Shown in pieces: positions 16,216 through 25,195 of a DNA stretch of 64,000 nucleotides; position 1 is the stretch's first letter; the number at the start of each line of letters is the position of its first letter. Origin of the DNA: Burkholderia diffusa. GTDB taxonomy: Bacteria > Pseudomonadota > Gammaproteobacteria > Burkholderiales > Burkholderiaceae. The stretch lies in the NCBI RefSeq assembly GCF_902499115.1, contig NZ_CABVPN010000020.1, positions 89,036 through 153,035 of the forward strand, written 5' to 3'. Under the pieces are notes generated by a model, which worked only from the letters and a program-made list of their open reading frames with translations, made no database searches and was not told the origin of the DNA. The translations under genes and the position numbers were made by a program.

Positions 16216-17325
16216 ATGAAATCACGTGCTGCAGTTGCGTTCGAGGCGGGTAAGCCGCTCCAGATCGTCGAAATCGACGTCGAACCGCCCCGCAAGGGCG
16301 AAGTGCTCATCAAGATCACCCATACCGGAGTCTGTCACACCGATGCCTTCACGTTGTCGGGCGACGATCCGGAAGGCATCTTTCCGGCCGTGCTGGGCCA
16401 CGAAGGCGCCGGCATCGTTGTGGAAGTCGGCGAAGGCGTGACGAGCGTGAAACCCGGCGACCACGTCATTCCGCTGTACACCGCCGAATGCGGTGAGTGC
16501 CTGTTCTGCAAGAGCGGCAAGACCAATCTGTGCGTGTCGGTGCGCGCCACCCAGGGCAAGGGCGTGATGCCCGACGGCACCACGCGTTTCAGCTACAACG
16601 GCCAGCCGATCTATCACTACATGGGCTGCTCGACGTTCAGCGAATACACGGTCGTCGCCGAAGTCTCCCTCGCGAAGATCAACCCGGACGCGAACCCCGA
16701 GCAGGTCTGCCTGCTGGGCTGCGGCGTCACGACCGGCCTCGGCGCGGTCAAGAACACCGCGAAGGTGCAGGAAGGCGATACGGTGGCCGTATTCGGCCTC
16801 GGCGGCATCGGCCTCGCGGTGATTCAGGGCGCCAAGCTCGCGAAGGCCGGCCGCATCATCGCGATCGACACCAACCCCGGCAAGTTCGACCTTGCGCGCG
16901 TGTTCGGCGCAACCGACTGCGTCAATCCGAAGGACCACGAAAAGCCCATCCAGCAAGTCATCGTCGAAATGACCGGCTGGGGCGTCGACCACAGCTTCGA
17001 GTGCATCGGCAACGTCAACGTGATGCGTGCCGCGCTCGAATGCGCGCACCGCGGCTGGGGCCAGTCCGTCATCATCGGCGTCGCGGGCGCCGGCCAGGAA
17101 ATCTCCACGCGCCCGTTCCAGCTCGTCACCGGTCGCCGCTGGCTGGGTACGGCATTCGGCGGCGTGAAGGGCCGCTCCGAACTGCCGGGCATGGTCGAGG
17201 AAGCGATGGCCGGCACGATCCAGTTGGCACCGTTCGTCACGCACACGAAGCCGCTCACCGGCATCAACGAGGCATTCGACTTGATGCACAACGGCGAGTC
17301 CATCCGGACCGTCGTGCATTTCTGA
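16216..17325 (+). CDS. frmA: S-(hydroxymethyl)glutathione dehydrogenase (class III alcohol dehydrogenase)
   Basis: Zinc- and NAD-dependent oxidation of S-hydroxymethylglutathione to S-formylglutathione; the class also reduces S-nitrosoglutathione. The 369-residue length is standard. Zinc ligands are seen in HTGVCHTDAFTLSG and LGHEGAGIVVEVG, and the structural zinc site in CGECLFCKSGKTNLC. The nucleotide-binding motif is VAVFGLGGIGLAVIQGAKLA. A ribosome site (AAAGGA) lies 8 bp upstream. No S-formylglutathione hydrolase gene (frmB) follows, so that step must be encoded elsewhere. The nearby nnrS hints at a wider nitrosative-stress context. Confidence 0.96.
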   Translation: MKSRAAVAFEAGKPLQIVEIDVEPPRKGEVLIKITHTGVCHTDAFTLSGDDPEGIFPAVLGHEGAGIVVEVGEGVTSVKPGDHVIPLYTAECGECLFCKSGKTNLCVSVRATQGKGVMPDGTTRFSYNGQPIYHYMGCSTFSEYTVVAEVSLAKINPDANPEQVCLLGCGVTTGLGAVKNTAKVQEGDTVAVFGLGGIGLAVIQGAKLAKAGRIIAIDTNPGKFDLARVFGATDCVNPKDHEKPIQQVIVEMTGWGVDHSFECIGNVNVMRAALECAHRGWGQSVIIGVAGAGQEISTRPFQLVTGRRWLGTAFGGVKGRSELPGMVEEAMAGTIQLAPFVTHTKPLTGINEAFDLMHNGESIRTVVHF

Positions 17326-17329
17326 AATA

Positions 17330-17370
17330 CGCGCAACGAGATCGCCTGCTGTAACCGGTCTCGTTGCGCG
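17330..17370. terminator. Strong hairpin after frmA
   Basis: CGCGCAACGAGA at 17330-17341 and TCTCGTTGCGCG at 17359-17370 form a perfect 12-bp stem with a 17-nt loop, starting 5 bp after the frmA stop. The convergent nnrS ends about 160 bp further on, so it may act for both strands. Confidence 0.65.
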
Positions 17371-17532
17371 ATACCGCCGGCAAGCCGCGATGCTTGCCGG
17401 CGCGACGCATTCTCCGAACCATCGCTTATCAGACCGGCAACGGTCGACGTCTCATGACGCCGTGCCCGGCGCGCAAGGCGGCTCTGATGTTGCGCCCGAC
17501 GCTTCCTGCAGCGATCCGACGACGCGCGAGCG

Positions 17533-18726
17533 TCAATCCTGGCGACCGTCCGCACGCGGCGACATCAGGAACGGCGCGTAGTGAACCGCGTACGCCGCGA
17601 ACGCGACGATCCAGCACGCGCCCGACGCATCGAGCCAGACCGTGTACGGCACACCCGGCAAGAGCGGACCAAACACGCGAATGACTGCCGCACCGATCAC
17701 CAGCCAGTAACACAGCTGCTCCCACGGGCCCGCGACGAGCATGCGTCCCGTGTGGCCGAGCGCCGTGCGCGTGATCATCGCGATGATCGCGCCGCCGATC
17801 GCGCCGACGGTCAACGCATGCACGGCGAGCGAGTGCGCGACCGCGCCAGCGAACGACAGCGCGAGCAGCACGAAGCCGACCGGAATCCACAGACAGGACA
17901 CGTGCAGGATCCACACGATAGGCCGCTTGCCGACGCGCCATGAATGCCATCCGGCAAGGCGCCACGCGTGCAGCACGGCGGTCGCGAGCGCAGCGACGAC
18001 CAACAGCGTATCGGGTGCGCCGAGCGCGTCCGCGAACAACGTCAGCGCGACCGCGGGGGCCGCGAGCGCGTCCACGATCCTGAAGCGGTGAATCTTGAAG
18101 CCGGGAATCGCATTCATCGTGAACATCGGCACGATGCGTCCGGTTATCACGGCGACGAAGAACACGACCAGCCCCGTCGCCGCGTAGGCCGCACGCAACG
18201 CGAGATCGGCCCGACCCGTCGTCACCGATACATGGAACAGCGCATTCAGCGCGCCGAACAGCAGCAGCGCGACCGGCAGGAACACGTTGTGACGGTTCTT
18301 CGCCGAAATGAGCACGCGCAACAACACGATGGCCGTCACCGGCAAGAACAACGAATCGACGACGGCCGCGAGCATCGGCGGCCCCGACCAGACGAGCACG
18401 CGTCCGGCGAGCCAAAGCAGCCACAGCGCCGCGAGCGCCGGGCCGCGCAGCGTCTCGCGCGAAGTCCAGGCCCGCGTGGCGGTCAGCAAGAAGCCGACGA
18501 CGATCGCGGCGACGAAGCCGAAGATCATCTCGTGCACATGCCACATGAGCCCGGTCATCGGACCGGCACGCCCGGCGACAGGCACGCCGTGCCAGGCCGC
18601 AAGCCACAAGACGATGGCGACGCTCGCGAACAGCGCGCCGGTCAGATAGAACGGCCGCAGGCCAAGCTGCAGCAGCGGTGACGTATCGGGCGCCGACGGG
18701 GCTCGCATCGGCTCGCTGATTTTCAT
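17533..18726 (-). CDS. nnrS: NnrS family haem- and copper-containing membrane protein
   Basis: Inner-membrane protein of 397 residues with about twelve helices, beginning LLQLGLRPFYLTGALFASVA, with HGVPVAGRAGPMTGLMWHVH, HEMIFGFVAAIVVGFLLTAT and IIAMITRTALGHTGR, all NnrS hallmarks with conserved His residues. NnrS proteins protect against nitric oxide and nitrosative stress, although the mechanism is poorly understood. The start at 18726 has GGAG 7 bp upstream; an in-frame ATG at 18741 lacks one. No denitrification genes are adjacent. A 20-bp interrupted palindrome lies 19 bp upstream of the start. Confidence 0.9.
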   Translation of the reverse strand: MKISEPMRAPSAPDTSPLLQLGLRPFYLTGALFASVAIVLWLAAWHGVPVAGRAGPMTGLMWHVHEMIFGFVAAIVVGFLLTATRAWTSRETLRGPALAALWLLWLAGRVLVWSGPPMLAAVVDSLFLPVTAIVLLRVLISAKNRHNVFLPVALLLFGALNALFHVSVTTGRADLALRAAYAATGLVVFFVAVITGRIVPMFTMNAIPGFKIHRFRIVDALAAPAVALTLFADALGAPDTLLVVAALATAVLHAWRLAGWHSWRVGKRPIVWILHVSCLWIPVGFVLLALSFAGAVAHSLAVHALTVGAIGGAIIAMITRTALGHTGRMLVAGPWEQLCYWLVIGAAVIRVFGPLLPGVPYTVWLDASGACWIVAFAAYAVHYAPFLMSPRADGRQD

Positions 18727-18744
18727 GTGCGTCTCCGGCAATCG

Positions 18745-18764
18745 AGGATGACGTCATTCATCCT
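18745..18764 (-). promoter_or_regulatory. Interrupted palindrome before nnrS
   Basis: AGGATGA and TCATCCT are perfect 7-bp arms around CGTCAT. The arms keep the GATG...CATC pattern of NsrR-type nitric-oxide-responsive operators, although the A/T-rich centre of classic NsrR sites is missing. Its place 19 bp before the start codon suits a repressor site. Which regulator binds cannot be decided from sequence. Confidence 0.45.
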
Positions 18765-18902
18765 AGCGCGGTGAGACGCGAGACGGGAGCGTGCCCCTAC
18801 GCGGCGCAGTGGCATCGCCCGCGTTCATGACATGCGTCAAGCGCGCGCTTCACGCGTGTGCCAGACTTTAAAAAGTGAGCCTGCGTTGTGGCTGCCCTCC
18901 CG

Positions 18903-19928
18903 TCAGCACCGCGCACGCCGCATCCGGAGCGTGGCCGACGGCGATTCCCCGAACGCGCGCTTGTAGTCGATCGCGAACCGCCCGAGGTGCGCGAAGCCCC
19001 ATTTCAGCGCGACGTCCGTCACCGATGCGAGCCCCGGTGTCGCGTCGTCGAGCAGTTCGTCGCGCACATGTTGCAGCCGCAACTGGCGCACGAATCCCAT
19101 CGGCGTGATGCCGTGGCGATTGCGGAATCCGGCGAACAGCGTGCTCGGGCTGACGCCCGCGAGTTCGGCCAGCCGTTCGATCGTCAACGGCTCGTCGAGA
19201 TGCGCACGGATGTATTCCTCGACGCGCCGCACATAGAACGGCGCGAGCGGCGCCGGCGCGGGGCGTGTGCCGTTGCGTGCGCTGTTCGGGTGGCCGTACA
19301 GCAACAGGTTGAGCAGCGTCGATTCGAGTTGCTCGAATGCGAGCGGATGGCGCAGCGGATGCCCGTCCGTCGCGATCGCGTCGGCCAGCATCGGCAGCAT
19401 TTGCGCGAGACACGCGCCCTGCTGCGACGACAGGCTGAATTCCGGCTCGAACTCCACCGGCACGCGCCGGTCATCGCCGACATGCCGCTGCGCATGCCGC
19501 TCCATCACCTCGCGCTCGATGCGCAGGATCACTTGCGGGCACGCCTCGCCCCACCGCATCCGGAGCGGCAGCGTCGGCGACAGCAGCGACGCGGTGTCGG
19601 GCGACGACACGAAGCGCGTCGCGCCGCACTCGATCTCGGCGTCGCCGCGCAGCGGAATCTGCAACAGATAGAAGTGCTCGAGCGGCCCCGGTTCGATCGA
19701 CACTTCGCCGCCGTAGTCGAGCAGATTCAGCGACAGATTGCCCCAGCGCGCATGATGCATGCGGCCGTGCAGCGCGCGCGAATCGCCGGTCAGCGTAAGC
19801 CGATGCGGTTTGAACACATCCGCAACCCGCGCGCGCACCTCGTCGACGTCATCTGACTGCAGCAGCAGCGTGTCGTGGTTGAAACAGGCAGCGTCACCCA
19901 GCCAGCCCGCTCCGCAAAATTGCCCCAT
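18903..19928 (-). CDS. iifR: AraC-family activator of the indole-oxidation operon
   Basis: 341-residue regulator. The N-terminal ~220 residues form an AraC-binding-like sensor (HARWGNLSLNLLDYGGEVSI, FYLLQIPLRGDAEI), related to regulators of aromatic-compound catabolism. The C-terminus is a typical AraC double helix-turn-helix (IERLAELAGVSPSTLFAGFR, ALKWGFAHLGRFAIDYKRAF, then GESPSATLR). The start at 19928 has GGGAGA upstream; a longer open frame to 20054 has no conserved sequence. It diverges from the five-gene operon across 354 bp, the usual arrangement for iifR/indR, so indole or a product is the likely effector. Symbol by synteny. Confidence 0.72.
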   Translation of the reverse strand: MGQFCGAGWLGDAACFNHDTLLLQSDDVDEVRARVADVFKPHRLTLTGDSRALHGRMHHARWGNLSLNLLDYGGEVSIEPGPLEHFYLLQIPLRGDAEIECGATRFVSSPDTASLLSPTLPLRMRWGEACPQVILRIEREVMERHAQRHVGDDRRVPVEFEPEFSLSSQQGACLAQMLPMLADAIATDGHPLRHPLAFEQLESTLLNLLLYGHPNSARNGTRPAPAPLAPFYVRRVEEYIRAHLDEPLTIERLAELAGVSPSTLFAGFRNRHGITPMGFVRQLRLQHVRDELLDDATPGLASVTDVALKWGFAHLGRFAIDYKRAFGESPSATLRMRRARC

Positions 19929-20282
19929 CGAAGTTCTCCCGTCGTGCTCGATTGCACCTGCGCCGTGCACGTATTCCCGATTCCGGGGAACCCCGTCGCA
20001 CGATCCGGATAGCGTCCGGAGTATCCGGACAGTCCGCCTCGTTACACTACGCAAGCCCTGCGCACATCACGCAAGAAGTGGACCGTTCGCGCATCGTAGA
20101 AAACTGTGCGGACCTTCCGCATCCGCACATACCCGCAGTGCGCCGCGTTCCGGCCCCGGCGCGGCGGGCCGATCCGCAGGTTTCCGGAATTCGCGGATAC
20201 CGGCCGAAGAAAGCGGATAGAAGCGCGCGTTTCGTCCGCCAATACTGGGCCCATGCCAGTCACGAACAGAACGGAGGGACAC
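19929..20282. promoter_or_regulatory. Divergent promoter region between the AraC gene and iifA
   Basis: The 354-bp gap should hold both promoters and the activator sites. It contains several ATCCGGA/TCCGGA(C) repeats between about 20005 and 20035 and further CCG-rich repeats near 20115-20215, possible AraC half-sites. No clear -10/-35 pair was recognised. Confidence 0.4.
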
Positions 20283-21512
20283 ATGCAAGGACGACACATC
20301 GACATCCCGTCGCCGGACGGCGGGACGTTTCGCGCATACCTGAGCACGCCGGCCGGCGGCACGGGACCGGGCATCGTGTTGTGTCACGAGATCTTCGGCG
20401 CGAACGCGACGATGCGCGACGTGGCCGATTACTACGCCGAGGAAGGCTACACGGTGCTCGTGCCCGACCTGTTCTGGCGCCAGGCGCCCGCCATCGAACT
20501 CGGTTACACGGCGGCCGACTTCGAGCGCGCGATGGCGTTGTACCGCGAGTACGACGAAAACAAGGGCGTCGAGGACATCGCCGCCGCGCTGGCCGTGCTG
20601 ATGCAACGGCCAGAATGCACGGGCCAGGCCGGCGTGCTTGGCTACTGCCTGGGCGGCAAGCTCGCGTATCTCGCCGCGTGCCGGCTGCCGGACGTGGCCG
20701 CCGCCGTCAGCTATTACGGCGTGGGGATCGAGCACGCGCTCGACGAAGCCGCCCATCTGCGCGGCCGGCTCGTGCTGCAGATCGCCGCGCAGGACCGCTT
20801 CTGCCCGCCCGACGCGCAGCAGCGCATCGCCGCTGCAATGGCCGGCCGCGACGGCGTCGAAGTGTACGTCTACCCGGGTGTCGATCATGCGTTCGCGCGC
20901 GTCGGCGGCGATCATTTCGACAAGGCCGCCGCGGTCATGGCGCACCAGCGCGCGATCGCCGCGTTTCGCGTGGCGCTCGGCCCGCACTACGATCTTTCCG
21001 CCCTGTGGGAAGAACACCTCCGGCACGAGTTCGACACGCGCAACGTCGACGCGACGATGGCCACGATGGTCGCGCAGCCTTACGTGAACCATATTCCGAC
21101 GCTGACGGGCGGCGTGGGCTACGACGAGCTCAAGCGCTTCTACACGCATCACTTCGTGCATGCGAACCCGCCGGACACGACGATCACGCCGATCTCGCGC
21201 ACGGTCGGCGCGAGCCAGATCGTCGACGAACTGCTGTTCTGCTTCACGCACACGACCGAGATCGACTGGATGCTGCCCGGCGTCGCGCCGACCGGCAAGC
21301 GTGTCGAGATTCCGCTCGTCGCGATCGTCAAGTTCCGCGGCGACAAGCTGTATCACGAACACATCTACTGGGACCAGGCGAGCGTGCTCGTGCAGATCGG
21401 CCTGCTCGACGCGGCCGGGCTGCCCGTTGCCGGTGTCGAAACGGCGCGCAAGCTGCTCGACGAAACCGTGCCGTCGAACAGGCTGATGCAGCGCTGGCAC
21501 GACAGCGCGTGA
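20283..21512 (+). CDS. iifA: Dienelactone-hydrolase-like protein fused to an NTF2-like domain (IifA-type)
   Basis: 409 residues in two domains. Residues 1-235 are an alpha/beta hydrolase of the dienelactone hydrolase family with nucleophile Cys122 in GYCLGGKLAY, Asp in AAQDRFCPPDA and His in PGVDHAFAR. Residues 245-409 are NTF2/SnoaL-like (LKRFYTHHFVHANPPDTTIT, KLYHEHIYWDQASVLVQIGL). A protein of this kind heads the iif indole operon of Acinetobacter, where IifA is reported as the cofactor-independent step that converts 3-hydroxyindolin-2-one towards anthranilate. GGAGGG precedes the start at 20283. Assignment depends on the operon; as a lone protein it would be called a DLH-family hydrolase. 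Confidence 0.72.
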   Translation: MQGRHIDIPSPDGGTFRAYLSTPAGGTGPGIVLCHEIFGANATMRDVADYYAEEGYTVLVPDLFWRQAPAIELGYTAADFERAMALYREYDENKGVEDIAAALAVLMQRPECTGQAGVLGYCLGGKLAYLAACRLPDVAAAVSYYGVGIEHALDEAAHLRGRLVLQIAAQDRFCPPDAQQRIAAAMAGRDGVEVYVYPGVDHAFARVGGDHFDKAAAVMAHQRAIAAFRVALGPHYDLSALWEEHLRHEFDTRNVDATMATMVAQPYVNHIPTLTGGVGYDELKRFYTHHFVHANPPDTTITPISRTVGASQIVDELLFCFTHTTEIDWMLPGVAPTGKRVEIPLVAIVKFRGDKLYHEHIYWDQASVLVQIGLLDAAGLPVAGVETARKLLDETVPSNRLMQRWHDSA

Positions 21513-21579
21513 TCGACGGATACGCATGCGGCGCGCGCAACGCGCGCCGCCTTCACTCAATCATTCCAGGAGACACACC

Positions 21580-22365
21580 ATGACTGCCCTTGCTGGCAAA
21601 GTCGCGATCGTCACCGGCGGCGCCACGCTGATCGGCGCCGCCGTCGCGCAGGACCTCGGGCGCGCCGGCGCGTGCGTCGCGATCCTCGATCTCGATGCGG
21701 AAAACGGCGCGCGCGTCGCCGACACGCTCGGCGAACGCGGGATGTTCATCGCGACCGACATCACCGACGACCGCGCGATCGACCGAGCGGTGTCGGCGGT
21801 CGCCGAACGCTTCGGCGCGATCGACCTGCTGATCAACCTGGCCTGCAGCTACGTCGACAACGGGATCCAGGCCACGCGCAACGACTGGCTGGCGGCGATG
21901 GACGTCAACGTCGTGTCGGCCGCGATGCTGGTCAAGGCCGTTCATCCGTTCCTGAAGCGGCGCGGCGGCGCGATCGTCAACTTCAGTTCGATCTCCGCGC
22001 AATGCGCACAGACCGGCCGCTGGCTCTATCCGACCTCGAAGGCCGCGATGCGCCAGCTCACGCGCAGCATGGCGATGGATCTCGCCGGCGACCGGATTCG
22101 CGTCAACTCGGTGTCGCCGGGATGGACGTGGTCTCGCGTGATGGACGAGCTCACGCACGGCGACCGCGCGAAGACCGATCGCGTGGCCGCGCCGTTTCAT
22201 CTGCTTGGGCGCGTGGGCGATCCGTCGGAAGTCGCGCAGGTCGTCACGTTCCTGTGCAGCGACGCGGCGAGCTTCGTGACGGGCGCCGACTACGCGGTGG
22301 ACGGCGGCTACTCCGCAATGGGCCCCGAGCAGGCGGTGCCGGCGATTCCGCGGCTGGCCGAATAA
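21580..22365 (+). CDS. iifB: Short-chain dehydrogenase of the indole operon
   Basis: 261-residue classical SDR. It has TGGATLIGAA as the cofactor loop, NLA at the usual NNA position, FSSISAQ for the catalytic Ser and Tyr150-x-x-x-Lys154 (YPTSK). In iif clusters the SDR oxidises the indole dihydrodiol/epoxide product to 3-hydroxyindolin-2-one. The cofactor-loop TGxxxxxG lacks the third Gly of the usual TGxxxGxG. It starts 67 bp after iifA with AGGAGA upstream, and is followed 65 bp later by the monooxygenase. Confidence 0.78.
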   Translation: MTALAGKVAIVTGGATLIGAAVAQDLGRAGACVAILDLDAENGARVADTLGERGMFIATDITDDRAIDRAVSAVAERFGAIDLLINLACSYVDNGIQATRNDWLAAMDVNVVSAAMLVKAVHPFLKRRGGAIVNFSSISAQCAQTGRWLYPTSKAAMRQLTRSMAMDLAGDRIRVNSVSPGWTWSRVMDELTHGDRAKTDRVAAPFHLLGRVGDPSEVAQVVTFLCSDAASFVTGADYAVDGGYSAMGPEQAVPAIPRLAE

Positions 22366-22430
22366 CCGGCAGCCGCTTCTCGCTCGCCCATACTTCGCCC
22401 CATGCAATTCGTTCTACCAAGGATTTCATC

Positions 22431-23669
22431 ATGAAACGCATCGCTATCGTCGGCGCCGGCCAGGCCGGCCTGCAACTCGCCTTCACGCTGCTCGACCAGG
22501 GCTATCACGTCACGCTCGCGACCAACCGCGACGCGGAACAGATCCGCGCCGGCAAGGTCATGTCGAGCCAGTGCATGTTCCATACCGCACTGCAGATCGA
22601 ACGCGATCTCGGCCTGAACACCTGGGAAGAAGCGTGCCCGACCATCGAAGGCATCGGCATCGCGGTGCCGCATCCGGAAGGCAACGGCCGCAAGGCGATC
22701 GACTGGTCGTCGCGGCTGACCCGCTACGCACAATCGGTCGACCAGCGCGTGAAGATGGCCGACTGGCTCGACGCGATCCGGCGCCGCGGCGCGGACGTGC
22801 GCATCTGCGACGTCGGCGTGCCGGAACTCGAGGACCTCGCGCTCAGCCACGATCTCGTGCTGCTCGCGGCTGGAAAGGGCGAAATCGTGCACCTGCTGGG
22901 CCGCGACGACGCACGCAGCGCATTCGAGCGCCCGCAACGCGCGCTTGCGCTCACCTACGTGAAAGGCATGACGCCGAGCCAGCCGTATTCGCGCGTGCGC
23001 TTCAACCTCCTGCCCGGCATCGGCGAATACTTCGTTTTTCCCGCACTGACGACGACGGGCCCGTGCGAAATCATGGTGTTCGAAGGAATCCCCGGCGGCC
23101 CGCTCGACTGCTGGGCCGACGTCAAGACGCCCGAGCAGCATCTCGACCGCAGCCTGTCGTTCCTGCAGCAGTATGTGCCGTGGGAATTCGAGCGCTGCCG
23201 CGACGTCGAGCTCACCGATCCGAACGGCACGCTGTCCGGCCGCTTCACGCCGACCGTGCGCAAGCCGTTCTTCCGCCTGCCGTCTGGCCGAACCGTATTC
23301 GGCATGGCCGATGCGGTGGTCGTCAACGATCCGATCACCGGCCAGGGTTCGAACAATGCGGCGAAATGCGCGAAGGTATACGGCGACGCCATCCTCGCAC
23401 GCGAAGGCCAGCCGTTCGACGAAAGCTGGATGCACGACACGTTCGAACGCTACTGGTCCTATGCGCAGCACGTCGTGCGCTGGACCAACTCGCTGCTCAC
23501 CCCGCCGCCGCCGCACATCCTCGAACTGCTCGGTGCCGCCGGCCAGTTGCCGTCGCTGGCCGCGACGCTCGTCAATGGCTTCGACGATCCGCGCCAGTTC
23601 GCGCCGTGGTGGTTCGAACCGTCGGCCTGTGCGGCGCTGATCCGCGAACACGCCGCACGTTCGGAGTGA
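22431..23669 (+). CDS. iifC: StyA-like FAD-dependent indole/styrene monooxygenase
   Basis: 412-residue flavoprotein of the group E two-component epoxidases. The N-terminal FAD motif is IAIVGAGQAGLQLAFTLL, followed by AGKVMSSQCMFHTALQIE, with later blocks ALTYVKGM and NDPITGQGSNNAAKCAKVYG. It uses FADH2 supplied by the reductase encoded 5 bp downstream. StyA epoxidises styrene and turns indole into indigo precursors; the IifC/IndA branch initiates indole breakdown. The SDR and DLH-like partners favour indole over styrene, since styrene operons carry a styrene oxide isomerase (StyC) and an aldehyde dehydrogenase (StyD), neither of which is here. Confidence 0.82.
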   Translation: MKRIAIVGAGQAGLQLAFTLLDQGYHVTLATNRDAEQIRAGKVMSSQCMFHTALQIERDLGLNTWEEACPTIEGIGIAVPHPEGNGRKAIDWSSRLTRYAQSVDQRVKMADWLDAIRRRGADVRICDVGVPELEDLALSHDLVLLAAGKGEIVHLLGRDDARSAFERPQRALALTYVKGMTPSQPYSRVRFNLLPGIGEYFVFPALTTTGPCEIMVFEGIPGGPLDCWADVKTPEQHLDRSLSFLQQYVPWEFERCRDVELTDPNGTLSGRFTPTVRKPFFRLPSGRTVFGMADAVVVNDPITGQGSNNAAKCAKVYGDAILAREGQPFDESWMHDTFERYWSYAQHVVRWTNSLLTPPPPHILELLGAAGQLPSLAATLVNGFDDPRQFAPWWFEPSACAALIREHAARSE

Positions 23670-23674
23670 GCGAC

Positions 23675-24202
23675 ATGGACACCACCGCGACCTGCATTTC
23701 GGGCCTCGACCCGCAGCAACTGCGCGCCGCGTTCGGGCAGTTTCCGACCGGCGTCACCGTGATCACGACGCGTTCGGCGGACGGACGCAAGGTCGGCCTC
23801 ACCGCGAATTCGTTCTCGTCCCTGTCGCTCGACCCGCCGCTCGTGCTGTGGAGCCTGCGCAAGGTCGCGCCGAGCCGCCCGGACTTCGTCGCGGCCACGC
23901 ACTTCGCGATCAATATCCTCGCGCACGACCAGATCGAGCTGTCGCGCCGTTTCGCGACACCGAGCGCCGACAAGTTCGACGGCGTGTCGCACGTGGAAGC
24001 CGATGCGGGCGGCGTACCCTGTCTCGACGGCGCGAGCGCGCGTTTCGTGTGCCGCAACGTGGGCCATTACGAAGGCGGCGACCATCTGCTGTTCATCGGA
24101 CAGATCGAGCAGTTCGATGCGTTCGGAAAGGCGCCGCTCGTGTTCCATGCGGGCCAGTATCGCGCGATCTCCGTACATCCCGATCTTTCTCGCGCCGTTT
24201 GA
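23675..24202 (+). CDS. iifD: Flavin reductase component of the monooxygenase
   Basis: 175-residue NAD(P)H:flavin oxidoreductase of the flavin-reductase-like/StyB fold: LRAAFGQFPTGVTVITTRSA, LTANSFSSLSLDPPLVLWSL, HFAINILAHDQIELSRRFAT, and GHYEGGDHLLFIGQI. It makes reduced FAD for the upstream oxygenase. The start overlaps the AGTGAG right after the iifC stop, with 5 bp between genes, so synthesis should be coupled. Confidence 0.85.
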   Translation: MDTTATCISGLDPQQLRAAFGQFPTGVTVITTRSADGRKVGLTANSFSSLSLDPPLVLWSLRKVAPSRPDFVAATHFAINILAHDQIELSRRFATPSADKFDGVSHVEADAGGVPCLDGASARFVCRNVGHYEGGDHLLFIGQIEQFDAFGKAPLVFHAGQYRAISVHPDLSRAV

Positions 24203-24238
24203 TTAGTTATACAAATAAATATTCAGGAGGTGGTGATG

Positions 24239-25195
24239 ATGAAATTCGGCTCTCGCCTGCTTGCGATCGCAGGTCTCGGGTTAGTCGGCCTGACCGGCCC
24301 CGCGCCGGCGCATGCGACCGACCTGCCGTCGGTCAACCTGGGGATGACCAGCTTCCTCGACGGGATGCCGCCTGCCGGCTCCGGCTGGTACGGCACGCAG
24401 TATCTGACGTACTACACCGCCGGACGCGTCAACGACAACGCCGGCAACAAGGTCGGGCTGCCGAAGCAGGACATCGACCTGTTCGCGGGCCTGAGCCAGC
24501 TCGTCTACCAGTCGCCGCTGACGTTCGGCGGCATGCATCCGGGGCTCGACGTGATCCTGCCGTGGGTGGCCTCCGTGCATACGAACGACGGAATCGGCAA
24601 CGTCGCGCTGAATTCGCGTGCCGGATTCGGCGACCTGCTGGTCGGACCGTTCATCCAGTTCGATCCGGTGATGGGCGCGCAGGGGCCGCGCTTCGCGCAG
24701 CGGCTGGAGTTCCAGTTCATTGCGCCAACCGGTGCATACGATCCGGCGCGCGCGATCAATCCGGGCAGCCATTTCTGGTCGTTCGATCCGTACTGGGCCG
24801 CGACGTTCTGGATCACGCCGAAGTGGACCGTGTCGTGGCGTCTGCACTATTTGTGGAATGCGACCAATCACGAGCCGGCGACCGCGCTCGGGCCGGACGT
24901 GACGTCGACGCAGGCCGGCCAGGCCGTTCATGCGAACTTTGCGACCGAGTATGAAGTGCGGCCCGGGCTGCGGCTGGGTCTGAACGGCTACTGGCTGCGC
25001 CAGACCACCGACATGAAGGTGAACGGTCAGGATGTGTCCGGCACGCGGGAAGCCGTGCTGGCGATCGGACCCGGTGCAATGTACAGCTTCTCGCCCCAGG
25101 ATCACCTGATGTTCAACGCGTACTTCGAAGTCCATGCCCGTAACCGGCCGCAGGGTTCGCGGATGGTGCTGCGGTACGTGCATCACTTTCAGTAG
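24239..25195 (+). CDS. Outer-membrane channel of the SphA/MetA-pathway phenol family
   Basis: About 318 residues with a signal peptide (KFGSRLLAIAGLGLVGLTG, cut near AHA) and alternating hydrophobic strands ending in YVHHFQ, matching the COG4313 family found in many aromatic-degradation operons. AGGAGG at 24225-24230 is followed by GTGGTGATGATG; the ATG at 24239 is 8 bp after it and 24236 is 5 bp, so either could be used. It probably carries indole or other aromatic substrates across the outer membrane. Last gene of the operon. Confidence 0.75.
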   Translation: MKFGSRLLAIAGLGLVGLTGPAPAHATDLPSVNLGMTSFLDGMPPAGSGWYGTQYLTYYTAGRVNDNAGNKVGLPKQDIDLFAGLSQLVYQSPLTFGGMHPGLDVILPWVASVHTNDGIGNVALNSRAGFGDLLVGPFIQFDPVMGAQGPRFAQRLEFQFIAPTGAYDPARAINPGSHFWSFDPYWAATFWITPKWTVSWRLHYLWNATNHEPATALGPDVTSTQAGQAVHANFATEYEVRPGLRLGLNGYWLRQTTDMKVNGQDVSGTREAVLAIGPGAMYSFSPQDHLMFNAYFEVHARNRPQGSRMVLRYVHHFQ

